Positions 23,788 through 36,942 are shown, counted from the stretch's first letter. The stretch: DNA of 64,000 nt from Rachycentron canadum (GCA_038496675.1 CM076651.1:18125746-18189745), one strand, 5' to 3'. Program-made: numbers and translations. Notes: generated by a model not told the origin, from the sequence alone.

Positions 23788-24176
23788 TCAATGTTCCGTG
23801 CTGCAGTATTTCAAGAAGAATGTCGGTGCTCTTGTCAGCTGCAGGTCCGTGACACACAAACAGAAACACACTCACGTGCAATTCACATCACAGTCCCTGG
23901 GAGTGACAGGGGCAGCAGCGAAGCCCTTACGCTCCTGTCGGCTTCTATAAAAGGAACGAGCTTCCCATTGTTCCCTTGAGTCTCCCTCAGCTCAGTGTGT
24001 GTGTGAGTGTGTGTTTAAATCTGCCATCATGAGTTGAAGGGAGCATTATTGTTGCACATCCTTGTCTCATCTCAGAGCATTTGTGAGCGCACACACACAC
24101 ACACACACTTACACATGCATATAGGGACATACATACACATATAGAGACTCCTGCTTTTCAACACTTATATCTGCAA

Positions 24177-24180
<4 letters not shown>

Positions 24181-24213
<33 letters not shown>
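24181..24213 (+). repeat. (AC)n microsatellite
   Basis: Sixteen AC units. A shorter (CA)n lies at about 24090-24110. The opposite-strand GT tract at 23734-23785 is only 400 bp away. Confidence 0.9.
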
Positions 24214-24217
<4 letters not shown>

Positions 24218-24536
24218 CCTTGCTCCATAATGCATCTTAATAAAAAAGCCATTGGACCTGCTGACACTTGCATTCAGTTCAGCATCAATAGACACAGAGC
24301 AGCGGCATGCCAAGAGGGAGTGGATTAAAAATAAAGGAAAAGACAGAGATTCTTTTGGGGGTGGGGGGGCAGGCTGTCCTGTCAAAAACCACCCTAAATA
24401 GAGACGGGTAAACAAAGCGGCCCGCCTCCAGGGTGAGACAAGCTTTTCAGAGTGAGGTTAGAGTGCATTCCTACAGTACAGCGTGCAATAATGAGTGAAT
24501 GGATATCAGCAGTTTAACCTGTGGCCCTCCACTACC

Positions 24537-25440
24537 AGAGATTAGAGAGGAGAGAGAAGGAGAAAGACAAAAAGACACTGAGGGTCTAATAGACAGAACC
24601 TGACAGAGCGAGATACAAGAGGAGGCAGACAAGGACAGAAAGGTAGGGGATGAAAAAGCCATTAAGAATACAGCTATTGGGAAGAGAGAGAGAGAGAGAC
24701 AGAGAGACAGAGGGACACGTGGTTAGGAAGGGGGGATAGGTAGGGTACTTGGGAGAAAAAGAAGGAAGCAAGAAAGTTAGAATGAGATAGCAAGGAGGAG
24801 AAAAAAGGAGACAAGGAGGTATTAAGAGAGCGGAAATGAGAGACAGTGGGAAAAAGTACAGTTGAAGGTAAAAAGATAAAAGCAAAGAAATAACAAGGCA
24901 CAGGAGAGTAAAAGGTGAAGAAAAAGAGACAGAGAGAGATGGAGAAAGAAACTGGATGGATGACAGGATGAAAAAGGGAGAAAGAGGGAGAGAGAACATT
25001 GGGAAAGGAGAGAAAGAGGGAAGGGGGAGGAGGAAGCAGAGGAAGAGAAAAGACAGGAGGTTGTGAAAGAAAGAGAAGGACAGCGATGTGGAAGAAGTGG
25101 AGAGAGAAAAAGTGGAGGAAATGAACAAGAGTCAGACATTATACCACTTCAGCCTGCCTGCATGCATACAGTCCCACGGAAAAAGAGAATGCAATGGGGG
25201 GAGGGAGGGATGGAGGGATGGGGAAGAAAATGAGTGTGGCGAGAGGTGATGGAGAGAAAGGAGCCAATTGTTTTGCCTGCAGGGCGAAAAGAGTTTCCCT
25301 GGCCTGTGACCAACAAGTCTAAGCCTCCCTGCGATGGAGAAAAGAAAGGAGGGATGGATAGATGGAGGGATGAAGTGGAGGAATGAGGCAGAGAGGGTGC
25401 AGAGGGGGAGAGGGGGGAGAGCTGGCAGCCTTATAGAGAA
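24537..25440 (+). repeat. Long purine-rich (GA-rich) tract
   Basis: About 0.9 kb in which the plus strand is overwhelmingly A and G (GAGA, GGAG and AAAG units), with few interruptions. The long open frames seen on the opposite strand here are Ser/Leu/Phe-rich shadows of this composition, not genes. Confidence 0.85.
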
Positions 25441-25749
25441 AAATGACTGAAACAGCAGGTTACTGGTGGCTTATGCACCCGTTTGACTGGTAGGGGGAGA
25501 CAGTGGGCTGAAAGAATTATCATAAATTTAAGCAAGAACTTAAAAGTCCAATTTAGGTCCAAATTTTATACACTGAGCCAAAATATAGCAAAAGTAAGTA
25601 ATTAGGACCGGTATCTTTCAGTCAACTGTTCATTCAAATTGACGGTGAGCTGTGAATCACCAGCTGCTTTAAAAATAAAGAGCGGGAAAAGTGGGAGGAA
25701 GGTGAGGAGGGAGGAGGGAAGATGTTGAGGATTGGGTAGGTTAGAACAA

Positions 25750-25752
<3 letters not shown>

Positions 25753-25796
<44 letters not shown>
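25753..25796 (+). repeat. (GA)n microsatellite
   Basis: Twenty-two GA units, about 300 bp beyond the purine-rich tract and of the same strand bias. Confidence 0.92.
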
Positions 25797-25800
<4 letters not shown>

Positions 25801-27896
25801 GAGGGGAGGTTGAGCTAGTGCAAAGCCTGTAATATCTGTATTTGCATCAATTTAACTGTACAACAATGAGTTAAATGATGACATTCTTATCAAACTGTGT
25901 CACTTTACCAATAAAGCACATCTGAAATGCATTAGAACTGCACGAGTTTCATGCCACCAACCGTTCAGTTTGTTAATTTGCTGCTATTTGAGCTCAAGTT
26001 GATGAACAGCTTTGTCATAAATCTGATGTGCATATCATAAAAGAGTGCTACTAACAAACATATATCAGAAAGCACAGGTCCAGTGGCATGTGCGTGCTAG
26101 GTATTCATCATATTGTCAAGATCCCATATGGGGACAATTTTTTTTCATTTGATTCCCACAAAGTTGAGATGTGGTTTTTGGGTTAGGTTGAAAATGACAA
26201 GTTGTTTACTGTTAAATAAAGGGTTGATGTTCAGCATGTAATTGTGAAGGTTAACGTCAGGGAAAGCGTCCAAGGAAGGACTGGATGTGAGTCAGCGTCT
26301 TCACACTACTTTCCCATCTTGTCTGTCAGAGTTGCTGCAGTTGTAGCATTCGCTGCAGTCAAGCAACGTCGTACTGTGATTCAGCTCAGATAAAAATCTG
26401 CTTGGCTTGCGGGCCCCCTCACAGAGAAGCGAACGAGGTGATGCAGGGGAGCGTGGCTGCACGTCAACATGCTGCAGATTTTTACAAACAATTCCTGGAG
26501 GGAGCAGCAGCAAAAAGAGCAGAAGTACAGCCAGCAAAAGTCTGGCTTCTGCACTGATCACACCTGTGACAATGTTATTGGTTCATTGGTTCAAAGCATG
26601 AAAGCATTTTGATTTCGCCCAGAAGAGTGAATGGAGAACTGAGCAGTGCTTCATTTCCCCTGAAAACCAGGAAAAGAAGCAAATGTTAATAAAGACAGAC
26701 CACCAATGGAGAGAAGGAATGCTCTTCACACTAAAAGCAAAGTAGAAGGTAGAGTTCTACATTATAATTGTAATATAAATGACCCATAACTGTTATTTAT
26801 TTTGAGAGGCAGAGCAAAGAGCGAAGGTGAACGTTAGGTTGAAATGAGCCTTTCCGGTGGTTTACATTGGCACACATGGTGAAAAGTCATATGAAGGTTA
26901 AAAGAATTCAAAAGCAGGCTCTCTATCTACTGTGTAATGTAGCTCAGAGGTATTGTCTTGTTTTCAAGGGAGGATCTTCGGACAAAGCTAGTTAAAGGAG
27001 TAAATGAAAGTTTCATGCACTCACACACACTCACACTCACACAACAGGCGAAGTAAAGCAGCTAGAAGCCAAAAGTGACGACCAGTCTTTATGGGATTTA
27101 AGGTGAAAAAACAAAGTGACAACGAGAAAGCGAGACGATGTGGGGCATAGAGCCTGGTCCTTCTGAAAGACACGGAGTGAATGAAGGAGCCAGGGAGGCT
27201 ACAGCGCTCTGCTGGTTGCTGGTACGGAGCCATCTGGCCCAGCATCATGGATGGAAAGTTTCCCAGCCCGCAAACCCGTGGCTAACATTTGTTCAGTGTG
27301 GCTAAATTGTTCTCAGTAGTCAAAGTTTGAAGAGACAAAATGAAAGAAATAATAAAAAGTAGTCAACTAAACGTTCTGCACTGGATTCCACAATGCAAAG
27401 GTTGTGTCATAAGTTCTGACTTATGTTGGATATCTCTTTAATCTTTTTTATCAGTTCTCGCTGCAGACAGGGCAAGGAGGACTAATATTATTGCAGATAA
27501 CCTGTTATATGACAAACTGGAGAGGTGCTTTGCAGTGGTGATACAGCTGGTGTAGCCATACAAAAAAGAGACACAATGAAGGAGCCACTAAGGCGAGGGC
27601 AGCCTGCTGATAGCTGGTAGCCGTCCATTTGGCCATGTTAAAGCCAGAAGCAGCAGTAAGTCAGGACCTTGCAGAGCTGCCTCTGGTCTCCTGACTGGAG
27701 TGACTCCAAACAACTCTCTGAGGGAAGACAACTCACTCGGCTCGCCTAAATGAAACAACAGAGCAGATCTCTGAGCCGTTGTCTGTCGAAGAAGCCCACA
27801 TGTCAGCAGCATGACTTGTAGAAATATATCTGGGTTGTACAGTAGCTGAGGAATAGCGCTGCTCCATGAGATGAGGTCACAAGCACAATAACAGCA

Positions 27897-27897
<1 letters not shown>

Positions 27898-27929
<32 letters not shown>

Positions 27930-27930
27930 T
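27898..27930 (+). repeat. (TTA)n microsatellite
   Basis: Eleven TTA units. This is the clearest trinucleotide repeat outside coding sequence. Confidence 0.9.
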
Positions 27931-30675
27931 CCTACTGAGCAGTTAAGATTTTCTCAGCCAAGCTAGAATCACCTGTCAAATGCACATTGAAAACAATTTA
28001 AAAGTATACAGAGAAATGTCAGAAATAACACTTTTTGACTTGATTATAACTTCAACTGACACTGACACGGGTTGAGGCAGTGACCATAAAGGCTCCTGAC
28101 GGGACAACAGTCAAATTCAACTCACCTTTCCATCCGTTTGCAGGAGAACCAAATTCCAGAAGAGTTCAGAACATTCCTGTTTGGGATCAGCATCCACCTG
28201 AGCACAAAATGCCTCTGACAGCACTGCCCGTTTCCATAGTTACAGTCCTGCTTTTTGCTGTTTAACCTCTCACAGGTTTTCCCATTGCAATAAAAAGGGA
28301 AGCAAATGTGCCTATATGAGACAAATCCTCTTGATCATACACTCACTGTGTAAAGAGAGCTGTACACACACCTAAACACACTCACTGAGCTCTTCATGTG
28401 CTTGCAAGTGACCCATTCTCAGGCTTGAGCATGACTGAATTCAAAGTGAATGGACAGAGAAGTTCATCTGGAATCAGGTGGCAACAGCTGATAATGAATT
28501 TTAAACTCCATAAATTAAATTCAAATTAAGTTTAAGGCAGGTAAAAATCCCTGAAAAGCTGTGAAAAGAGAGTTTCAGTAATTCCAGTGATGGGAATGGT
28601 GCCTGAGGGGCAGAAAGAGAGCAGCGGCAGAGTCCCACTTTGATGCGATAAAGTCCAGTGAGACTTAAAAAAAAAAAAAAAGTCCAAAAGGCAGCCGGTG
28701 TGGAAGTTAAACGGCAGCGCAGTGAGATCTGTGTATTCCCCTGTCTGCAGTCAGCTCCACTGATGAACAGCTACACTCCAGCTCCACTTAGAAAAACACA
28801 CAGCCCTATGCACACACATAAAGCTCTTCTTAACGCACACACACAAGGAGTTCACACACACACACACACAAACACAGAGTTTTCACAGGAGCTGAGCAGG
28901 ATAGAAGTGCTCAGAGGGCGAGCAGGCAGGAATAATGGACTTAATTCAAGAGGGGAGAGAGAAAGAGAGAGGGAGAGAGGGAGAGAGGGAGGGGTTGAAG
29001 AGAGGAGGGAAAGGTGGGAGGTAAGAGGAGGGGAGTGGAAAGGGGCAGGAACATGCACTGTGTTGTTCTCAGTGCTTGTTGTGTGCTACTGTCAGTACCT
29101 GGGTGAAACTTTTTTTTTTCTTTGTGATCAGTGAGTGCGGAGAACGTTAAACCTTAAAACTGCAGCAGAGAACGTACAGACTAGTGAAATGCTTGTTCCT
29201 GGTCATAGGTCACACACAGTCACTCAGCTGATTCAGCTATTTGGTGACTTAAGAGCCTTAATTGAAGAAAAAAAAAAGGCCCAAGCTTGTCTTAATGTTG
29301 CATCTGAAATACAAAACAGAATTTCCATCCACTTGTTTTTTTTATGCAACCACCATAATTGAAGTGGGAAAAAAATAGAAATCCGCAGTTGACTTTTCTT
29401 CTAAACCTTAATGTATATGAAGTATGTGTTCTTGACTTGCGGATGATGACAGAAACATAAACATCATATTCCCACCATGCTTTGCGCGTCATTTTCTGTT
29501 GTCAGATGTTCGACTTCTGTGGTCGTGTTTGACGGAAAGGCACTTGAACTTACATTTACTGTTCCTTACTTCCTGAAAATACAATTGAAATTTGGATGAG
29601 AACTCAACTAATGTTGTGTTTCTGCTTGGCACATTTTTATTTTTAGTTTTTTTTTATTATATCTTCATTGCACAATTTTTGCATCCTTCTCCACATGTGA
29701 TAAACCAACGTCACTGTTGTCGTACAAGTGTAGATGCCTCAAAGCACAAAAAGGAGACTCCAGACTCGACTTCACACTTAGTATGATAGACTCATGACTT
29801 ACCTCAAAAGACTTGAGATATCTTTGGCATACAGTATGCTGAAGTAAATCACTGCAAACAGAAACACTGAGCAACAGAGAGAGATCTCCAGATACAAGAG
29901 AGTAACTGTATGCTGGTGTGGATGACATGAGGCTTGATAAGCTACTCTACATACAGTAAGAGGGTAATTGGTGTACAATTATACCATATGAGGGTTTACA
30001 TCATCCTCTGCACATATCAAAGTTAAAGCATGGGTCAGCTAATCACGACAGCCTCTGAACACACAGGTGCGTGAAAAGCACAGAAAGAAAAGAGAAAAGT
30101 TTGTTTCAGGAAAGGAACACAGGGTTAAAAATGTTTCTTTACCGTGTTTATCACCATGTATGTGCCAGGGTGAAAACTTTTTTTTTTTTTTTTTACCTGA
30201 AATAATTCAGATCTGGTTGGACTAGATTTTCAGTATCACCCCCTGTAGACTTGATTGGTGGTTCAGTACAGTCAGCTACAATGTATGCCTTTGATGAAAT
30301 GTTTTCACGAGGGGGAAATAGTATCAAAGCATCTATTCAACATGTAAAACAATTCCTGCAGCGTAAACCGCTCCTGTGCTGTCCACTTATACAATATGTG
30401 CGCGCTCATAACAGTAATTTCATAAAAAATATGACTGAGGGCAACTCTCCTGAAGGAGCCTCAAAGAGCTGACAATAAAAGTGTAGACCTGTTTCTACTC
30501 CACATTGCTGCCTTTCTAACCATGTGGATGTGGTTGTTTGATGCACAAGTCTGATTCCTTCTATGACAGAGAGGAAAATAGACAAAACTCAAAAGTATAT
30601 TTGTTTTTGATCACAAAGCATAAAACAGCGGAGTTGCCTCAGTAACAGTGTCACGCTCACAGTTATACAGTGTTA

Positions 30676-30678
<3 letters not shown>

Positions 30679-30746
<68 letters not shown>
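30679..30746 (+). repeat. (TG)n microsatellite, longest in window
   Basis: Thirty-four uninterrupted TG units. A short (AC)n at about 30832-30850 on the same strand lies 90 bp downstream. Confidence 0.93.
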
Positions 30747-30747
<1 letters not shown>

Positions 30748-33700
30748 TGTCCATCTTTTTCCCAGTTGCCCCACTCCTTTAATCGTCATTCCAGTGGCAG
30801 GTGTGGCACTGCGCCTGGCAACCCTGACTGACACACACACACGCACACACATAGACACCTAGGAACCCACTTTCACTGGGTAGGAAGAGGTCATGGCTCT
30901 CACATTAGGGGGTTCACTGTGTATATAGATGCATTTGTGTGTCTGTCTTCTCCAAGTATGCCTGTATTTTTAAACACAATGCACACTTGCCTTCAGTTGT
31001 TTAAACACTTTCATGCACAAGGGCATGTGCACAGTTAAAACTAAATTGGTGTAAGTGAGTGTGTGTGGGTTCTTGTGCCGTATGTTTTCAGCCCACTGCC
31101 CACCCCCTGCTGACCTGTCTGTCATAAACCAGTCTGATGTCTCTACAGGCTGCAGAGTGAGCACTGTGATCCTGACAAAGGCTTTTGTCTCAGCTGAAGT
31201 CTTTGTGCTATTGAAGCAGATGAGGGCTCAGTTTCCTAATAACATCTCAGTGGATCTTTGTTTTATTGGAAGTCAATGAACCGAAATGATCTTTAGATGA
31301 TGGTGGGACCTCAATCAGGCTGATGTCTCCCACATAGGAATCTCCCCCTGTGGTCTTGCGCTGCATCAAAAATGCTGCTTCACAATTAAAGCACAGCTTT
31401 TATTTCATTCACACGTTTCCTTGTTTTGTTTAACGTTCTGCAGTGTTTTCTTCGGTATAAGTGATTAGTGTCACTTGTGTCAGTCTGAGCTGAAAAGCTT
31501 CAGATGTTGGCTGCATGTCCTGCACATTTGATTGGGACATGTTAAGATATAAAATGGAGACGGAGATAAGCCTATGTAATAATACATGCGGAGAAACATT
31601 AAATAACTTGTTATAGCAGATTTTTTTGCAAAGTGAGTCAACAGGGTTGGGTTGATTCCCGTGGTCAGAGCTCTCTGCTGCTAAGGTTATTGCGATATTG
31701 TTGACATTTGTATTTGTGCATTGTGTAATGAGAGGAGCAGTTATGCTCTATGCACTAATGACTGGTCTTACTTAACACCATTTAAGCAGCACTCTTTTAC
31801 CTGTGGTGAAATCATTTGCTTCTTTTAAGGAGATTTTCTTTTCATAGCATCAGCAAAGCCATTCCATGATACAAAAATGTTTCTTTTTTTTTCTATGGAT
31901 GACTGAAACCAAGGGCTGTTGGTTCTTGTAAGTTGATTAACTTAACTATGTGCTGACTGTTATGTAACACTTGCGTATGATGCACGACGTCATACACCAG
32001 GACGACCAAATCTGGATTACAGTCCTAGAAAAACACAGCTGTTTATTACATTACATAAACCTGGTTCTATAGCGATTACATATTCCAGAGGATATGCAAA
32101 CATTTTCCCAGGGACCTGCTATAATCTACTCAGCAGCTACAGTAACACTAACCTGTGTGTTGCTGCACAATGACAGCTTCCAAGAGGCTTGGCTACCTGC
32201 TACTTATGGGGCTAAACAGAAATATACATTCAGACTGGTAGCTGGCTTCTTACACTACGGGTCAACTCCCAGAATAGGACTTCAGGTATTTAGCATATAC
32301 ACTAATACTAATGTAGCAATGAGTAATTTCTGATATATATAACAAAACACCCACAACAAAAGGAAAGTACAAGTGCCCCAGTGTTGGAAGGCCAAGCCTC
32401 ATTGAAATTAATGATACTAAATTCACTTTTAAAACTGTGCCCATTAACACAAGTGCTGTGGAAGTAGAGTGTTAACGTTGGAATCGAATCCCTCAAGAAA
32501 GTATTGAACTCGAGTGGCAGTTTCAACATCTCAAGAAACGTTTCAATGTGTCCAGTAAACATTTCGAGCTGTGTCCAGTTTTGAAAGGATGTGGCCAGTG
32601 AATATGAAGCTGTAACTAGATGAAGAAAGAAAAGGCTAAATGTATATCTCCTTCCTATTTGATGAACTACGGAGAATTTACCATAATCTGATCCTGGTTT
32701 CTCCCCTTCACCTCAGAGTCAAGTGCCAGCACAAAATGAATTTTAGGATGTATTATCACTACATTGTCAAACAAAGCTGAAATCAATCAGTGGAACTTGT
32801 TAACTATTATGTTTGAGGATGCTGAATGAAACTTGACTTCTGATGTCATTTCTGCAAAAACCGCCTCCTCGTGGATGATGACCCATTCAGGAGGCATCAC
32901 ACTGCTGATGCCGTTCTCTCAGGGCAAAACTGGCTTTGTTACAGATTTACTGAGATTATGCAAGAATCCACACAATACAACTTCTCTTTCAATTTATCTG
33001 GATAACCAAGATGCCTCTCCTCAAACATATTTCATTGTTGCTTCACCCTGACCATGATGATTTCATTCCAGTCCTGGAGGACAGATGCAGGAACAGGCGG
33101 ATTCTTCAAAACCTACGGAAGAACAATGGGTACAGATGGCATGTATTTACAGCAGGCCAACCATAAAAATAAAGTTAGTATGATGTTGAGGTGTTGTGAC
33201 AATTGCCAACACTACAAGTGTTGCATTATGGACATTTGCTCAACAGATGCAGAAATATCCGGGCCAGGATGCCATGCCTGTAAAATTAGCAGCATGAAAT
33301 ACCAATGGGACCAGGAACTTTTCATTTGGTGTGTGTTTTCAGGGCTCTAGTGGTGTTACACACTGACCCAGCATAAAACAAATACCAGTACTAAGTGGAT
33401 CATTAGCATCATTACCACTGGAGCCCAATCTGCCAGCTATAACACCATACTAATCTTCACTGGCGGTGTGTGTATGTGTGTGTTAGTGCGTGTGTGCAGT
33501 GAATTTGTCTTTAAATAGCAACCACAGCAGTGCGTCACGAATCGAAAACAAGCAATTAAGTTTAGATGGGGTTGAATAAAAAGCCGTTTTGGTGCTTGTG
33601 TTGGACATTTCACATTTGGGTGAGTAACATGATACTACATCTGTACGGCTAGAAGTAAAATAACGAGCGAAAAGAAAGAAAATCATAAAGGGCAAAAGTA

Positions 33701-34497
33701 AAAAACACAAGAAAGTAGAAAGAAAGAAGGAGAAACGAATGACAGGACAGTCCAGTTGGGTTGTATCTGTCCTGGCAGGTCGTCCATAACATGGTCCCCT
33801 GACCTCCTGACACAAGAGGGATTAGAGGGGCCCCAGTGGAGAGTGACAGGAGCGGAAAAGAGAGAGAGAGACAGAGAGAGAAAGATGGAGAGAGGGGTCT
33901 TGGCGTGGAATCCTTACAGCGCAGAAACCTGTAATCCTCCCTGTTTCACTTTGATGTGATCACACCCAACACCCAAGGATGGAGGATGCAGGGGCTGCTG
34001 GGTTAGCATGTCAGGAGGGCAGCGTGGGTGGGAGGGTTGGTGGATTGGGGACTGACTGTGGTGCCAGGAGGCTCAGAGGCGGAACATACAATCTCACACA
34101 CTCTCACAGGCATGCAGTCACACACCATCTGGCTGCGAGGGTCACCGAGTGGATAAGACCACCTTCAAACACAAGCTTGGCTTTAGTGACACATTTTCAC
34201 ACACATACACAGACCTCAGAGAAGGCTCTGAAAGGTCACTGAGTGGATTACAGCACCTTGCATGACCATGGCTTTATCTGTTTCACACACACATGTTTAC
34301 ACACACACACACTTACAATACGCAGTATTTCTCGGTGGAATGCACACTGCTCCGCTAGTTCCCACCACTATTAAATCTAGTTGGCTGATCATCAGTTAAT
34401 GAAGACCTGCTTCTACTAGCTGTGAACAGAAGAGCAACACATTGACAACAACATCAATCTGTTGTCTAGGTCTACATTTTTCATTCAATATTTATTT

Positions 34498-34531
34498 CTG
34501 TGAGCGCATATTGAGATATATGCGCTCACAG
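34498..34531. repeat. Perfect 14-bp inverted repeat with 6-nt loop
   Basis: The left arm CTGTGAGCGCATAT (34498-34511) and right arm ATATGCGCTCACAG (34518-34531) are exact reverse complements around the loop TGAGAT. No function is assigned. Confidence 0.9.
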
Positions 34532-34956
34532 GGCTATTTGTAAAATACTTTAATGTAGTTATATCTGGATCATGCTGTTTGAGCCTCGAGCAACATTACT
34601 ATAGTATTAATGAATCAGAGGCAAAATCAGACTGAACAATCGTCCCTTTTTTTGATCAAATATGGACGAGAGTTAGACGGGTTATATTTACAGTCTGGTT
34701 TGGAGCCAAACATACTGCAGCAGGCCCTGTAATTCTGAGCTTCACTTTAATCAGACCTGATGTGCCGTTGGTACGCTGCTGCTATTTTGAGAGGATCCAG
34801 TGCAGATCACAGTGAGGACGGATGAAAGACAAAAACCAGGGAAATCACCTACTAAAGGGCAGAAGCTTTAAACTTTAGGCTTCACACAGACAGTAAAGTC
34901 AGATTTACAGTTTTTTAAAGGCCCACACATGCACCAGCTCCTGCACGCCACCAAGG

Positions 34957-35130
34957 GTGTTTTCACATCTAACCTGTACAGTCTGGTTAAAACAAACTTG
35001 TGCATTTGTTTGGCTTGTACAATTCACTGGGGCTGTTAACAATCAGGCTGAGACCATTTGATAAAAGGAGCTCGGTCTGCTTCCAAGTTGATTCTGATGT
35101 GGTTCATTTCACAGTACTTCTGAGCATCAG
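34957..35130 (+). repeat. Possible DNA-transposon-derived teleost repeat
   Basis: The segment GGTGTTTTCACATCTAACCT, followed by CAGTCTGGTTAAAACAAAC, GCTCGGTCTGCTTCC and GATGTGGTTCATTTCACAG, resembles a fish repeat that starts with GTGTTTTCACACCTGTAG-type ends. The match is loose and remembered rather than searched. Confidence 0.25.
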
Positions 35131-35844
35131 TTCAGAAGCTAAACTACTAATATATCCACCTGGGGATTTTACTCTGATTCATTTTGATTTACAAAAGCAG
35201 CTAAAACTGCCCTGTGTGCACTAAGAAGTTTCCATTAGAAAGACAGACCCCACAGCAACAGTCCTGTAATATTGCTGTAGTAATAATTATTATAAATATT
35301 ATCATAGCTCATAAGCACTGACTTGTTCATGAGCTCTTGGTGCCACCAGAAAACATAAATATGCACATGTACTGTCAGTCACCATTTGATGTTATCACCT
35401 AATACAGTATATTGTTCAGCATGTTCAATGTGCATTTGATCTAAATAGTAAGATAAACAGTTTTCTGGTAGAGCAAGCACACTTTACACTACAGTGCACA
35501 AGGTCTGTGGACTACTATTTATGCATTGCAATATTGGCTGAGGCAACATTTATGTAGCTGATGAAGTGAATGAAGAATATCAGCTCCTCTGCCTGTAATA
35601 ATGCCGATGTAATGACAAAATGATATTTTGGATTAGAGTTATAGTGTATTTGTTAGAATAGAAAGAGCTTGCAGTGGATTAATATGAAATATGTAACATT
35701 AAGTGACAGACATTTTCATATTCTTATGCTTTTTAAGACAAAATCCAAACTGTCAGTGAGACGTTTGGATATGTGAACACTTGGATTTGAGAAGACATTT
35801 TTGCTGAAAACCATACAGATAAGACACATAGGGTGCATGTGATA

Positions 35845-35853
35845 ACACACACA

Positions 35854-35898
<45 letters not shown>
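35845..35898 (+). repeat. (AC)n microsatellite
   Basis: About 26 AC units with one AA interruption. The next (AC)n begins 135 bp on, at 36033. Confidence 0.9.
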
Positions 35899-35900
<2 letters not shown>

Positions 35901-36032
35901 CAGAGCTGCTGTGCTACCTCATTCAGGCCTGAGACGCGATAGCAGTGAGCCGACCCAACGAAATGATTCCTGATCCTGATGGGCACTGATCCAACCAGAC
36001 AGGCTGCTCTCAGCACCACCGTGGATTAATAA

Positions 36033-36043
36033 GACACACACAC

Positions 36044-36081
<38 letters not shown>
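36033..36081 (+). repeat. (AC)n microsatellite, imperfect
   Basis: AC units interrupted by two ATAC/ACAT units near 36050, ending in about 12 pure CA units. Confidence 0.88.
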
Positions 36082-36712
36082 GGTAATACACTCTTCCCAA
36101 GGGGTTGTTGAGACACTACATTGTACAGTTATTAGTGTGTGAGTGTGCACTGATACCCCCAGGGTAAATCTGAAACGAGCTCAGAATGAGCAGATTTCAC
36201 GAGAACATTAGAGGTCCTGACACACACAGGTGACTCTACTTGTTGCAATATGTAACATGTATGAACACACACATGCACACTGTCTGACACTAATAGGTAG
36301 TTATGAATCCCATTATATGAAACTGTATTATTTCAATTTAAACCCAGTTTGGACAAATGTATTTTTCTGCAATTTGGCATTTCTATTTTTAGCTTTTAAT
36401 ATATTGGAAAATAAAATGAAATAAAATGTATCTTATATGATGTTTACCGCAGACATAAAGACATAGGAAAAGGGTTGAAGAAATAATTTCTTCAAAGTAC
36501 AGACCTCAGGTCAAAATGTGTCAGAGAGTCAAAACATCAGAGATTTATCACATTGGTGAGAAGAAATTGCTGCTTATTTCAGATTCCTCGTACACAACAC
36601 GCTATCAGCGAAACCTTTAAGTAAACACTAGCAGACCATGTAAACCTTCACTTACACTCACTATCCCAAAGTGAGGCATGCAGAAAATCCAGCAGCTTCC
36701 CTCTCCCTCTGC

Positions 36713-36717
<5 letters not shown>

Positions 36718-36743
<26 letters not shown>
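36718..36743 (+). repeat. (CA)n microsatellite
   Basis: Thirteen CA units. Confidence 0.88.
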
Positions 36744-36886
36744 CTACAGACACTCATCAAACACACAGCCTGTGATCATAACCGCTACAGCAGATTGCAC
36801 AAGTGGTTGAAGTACTTTCAGCTTTACCATTTTTCACTCTTAGATTTAGGCTGTCAAAACAGCTGCTCAGACACAAATTCTTTACA

Positions 36887-36899
36887 CCCCCCCCCCCCC

Positions 36900-36942
<43 letters not shown>
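36887..36942 (+). repeat. Poly-C plus (AC)n compound tract
   Basis: A run of about 16 C is joined directly to about 20 AC units, then TATATACATGTATAT. The C run is i-motif or G-quadruplex-prone. Confidence 0.92.

Larger units (their letters stand above)
21501..30675. other. Upstream noncoding interval, part 1
   Basis: No coding exon is recognised. Contents are microsatellites (listed separately), the purine-rich tract at 24.5-25.4 kb, a purine patch at 28.94-29.05 kb, a local duplication at 27.2/27.6 kb, and a small signal-peptide-like frame on the minus strand at 26301-26561. It could be 5' intron of sema3b if the first noncoding exon is distal, or intergenic DNA. Confidence 0.5.

Noticed and set aside
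24586..25128. 180-codon minus-strand frame, the longest in the window
   Set aside because: It is Ser/Leu/Phe/Pro low complexity produced by the purine-rich tract; overlapping frames are open for the same reason and no domain is visible.
28658..29134. 158-codon plus-strand frame
   Set aside because: It is Thr/His repeats from CACA and Arg/Glu repeats from GAGA simple sequence.
33054..33350. 98-codon plus-strand Cys-rich frame
   Set aside because: Cysteine spacing fits no family I know; probably a chance open frame.
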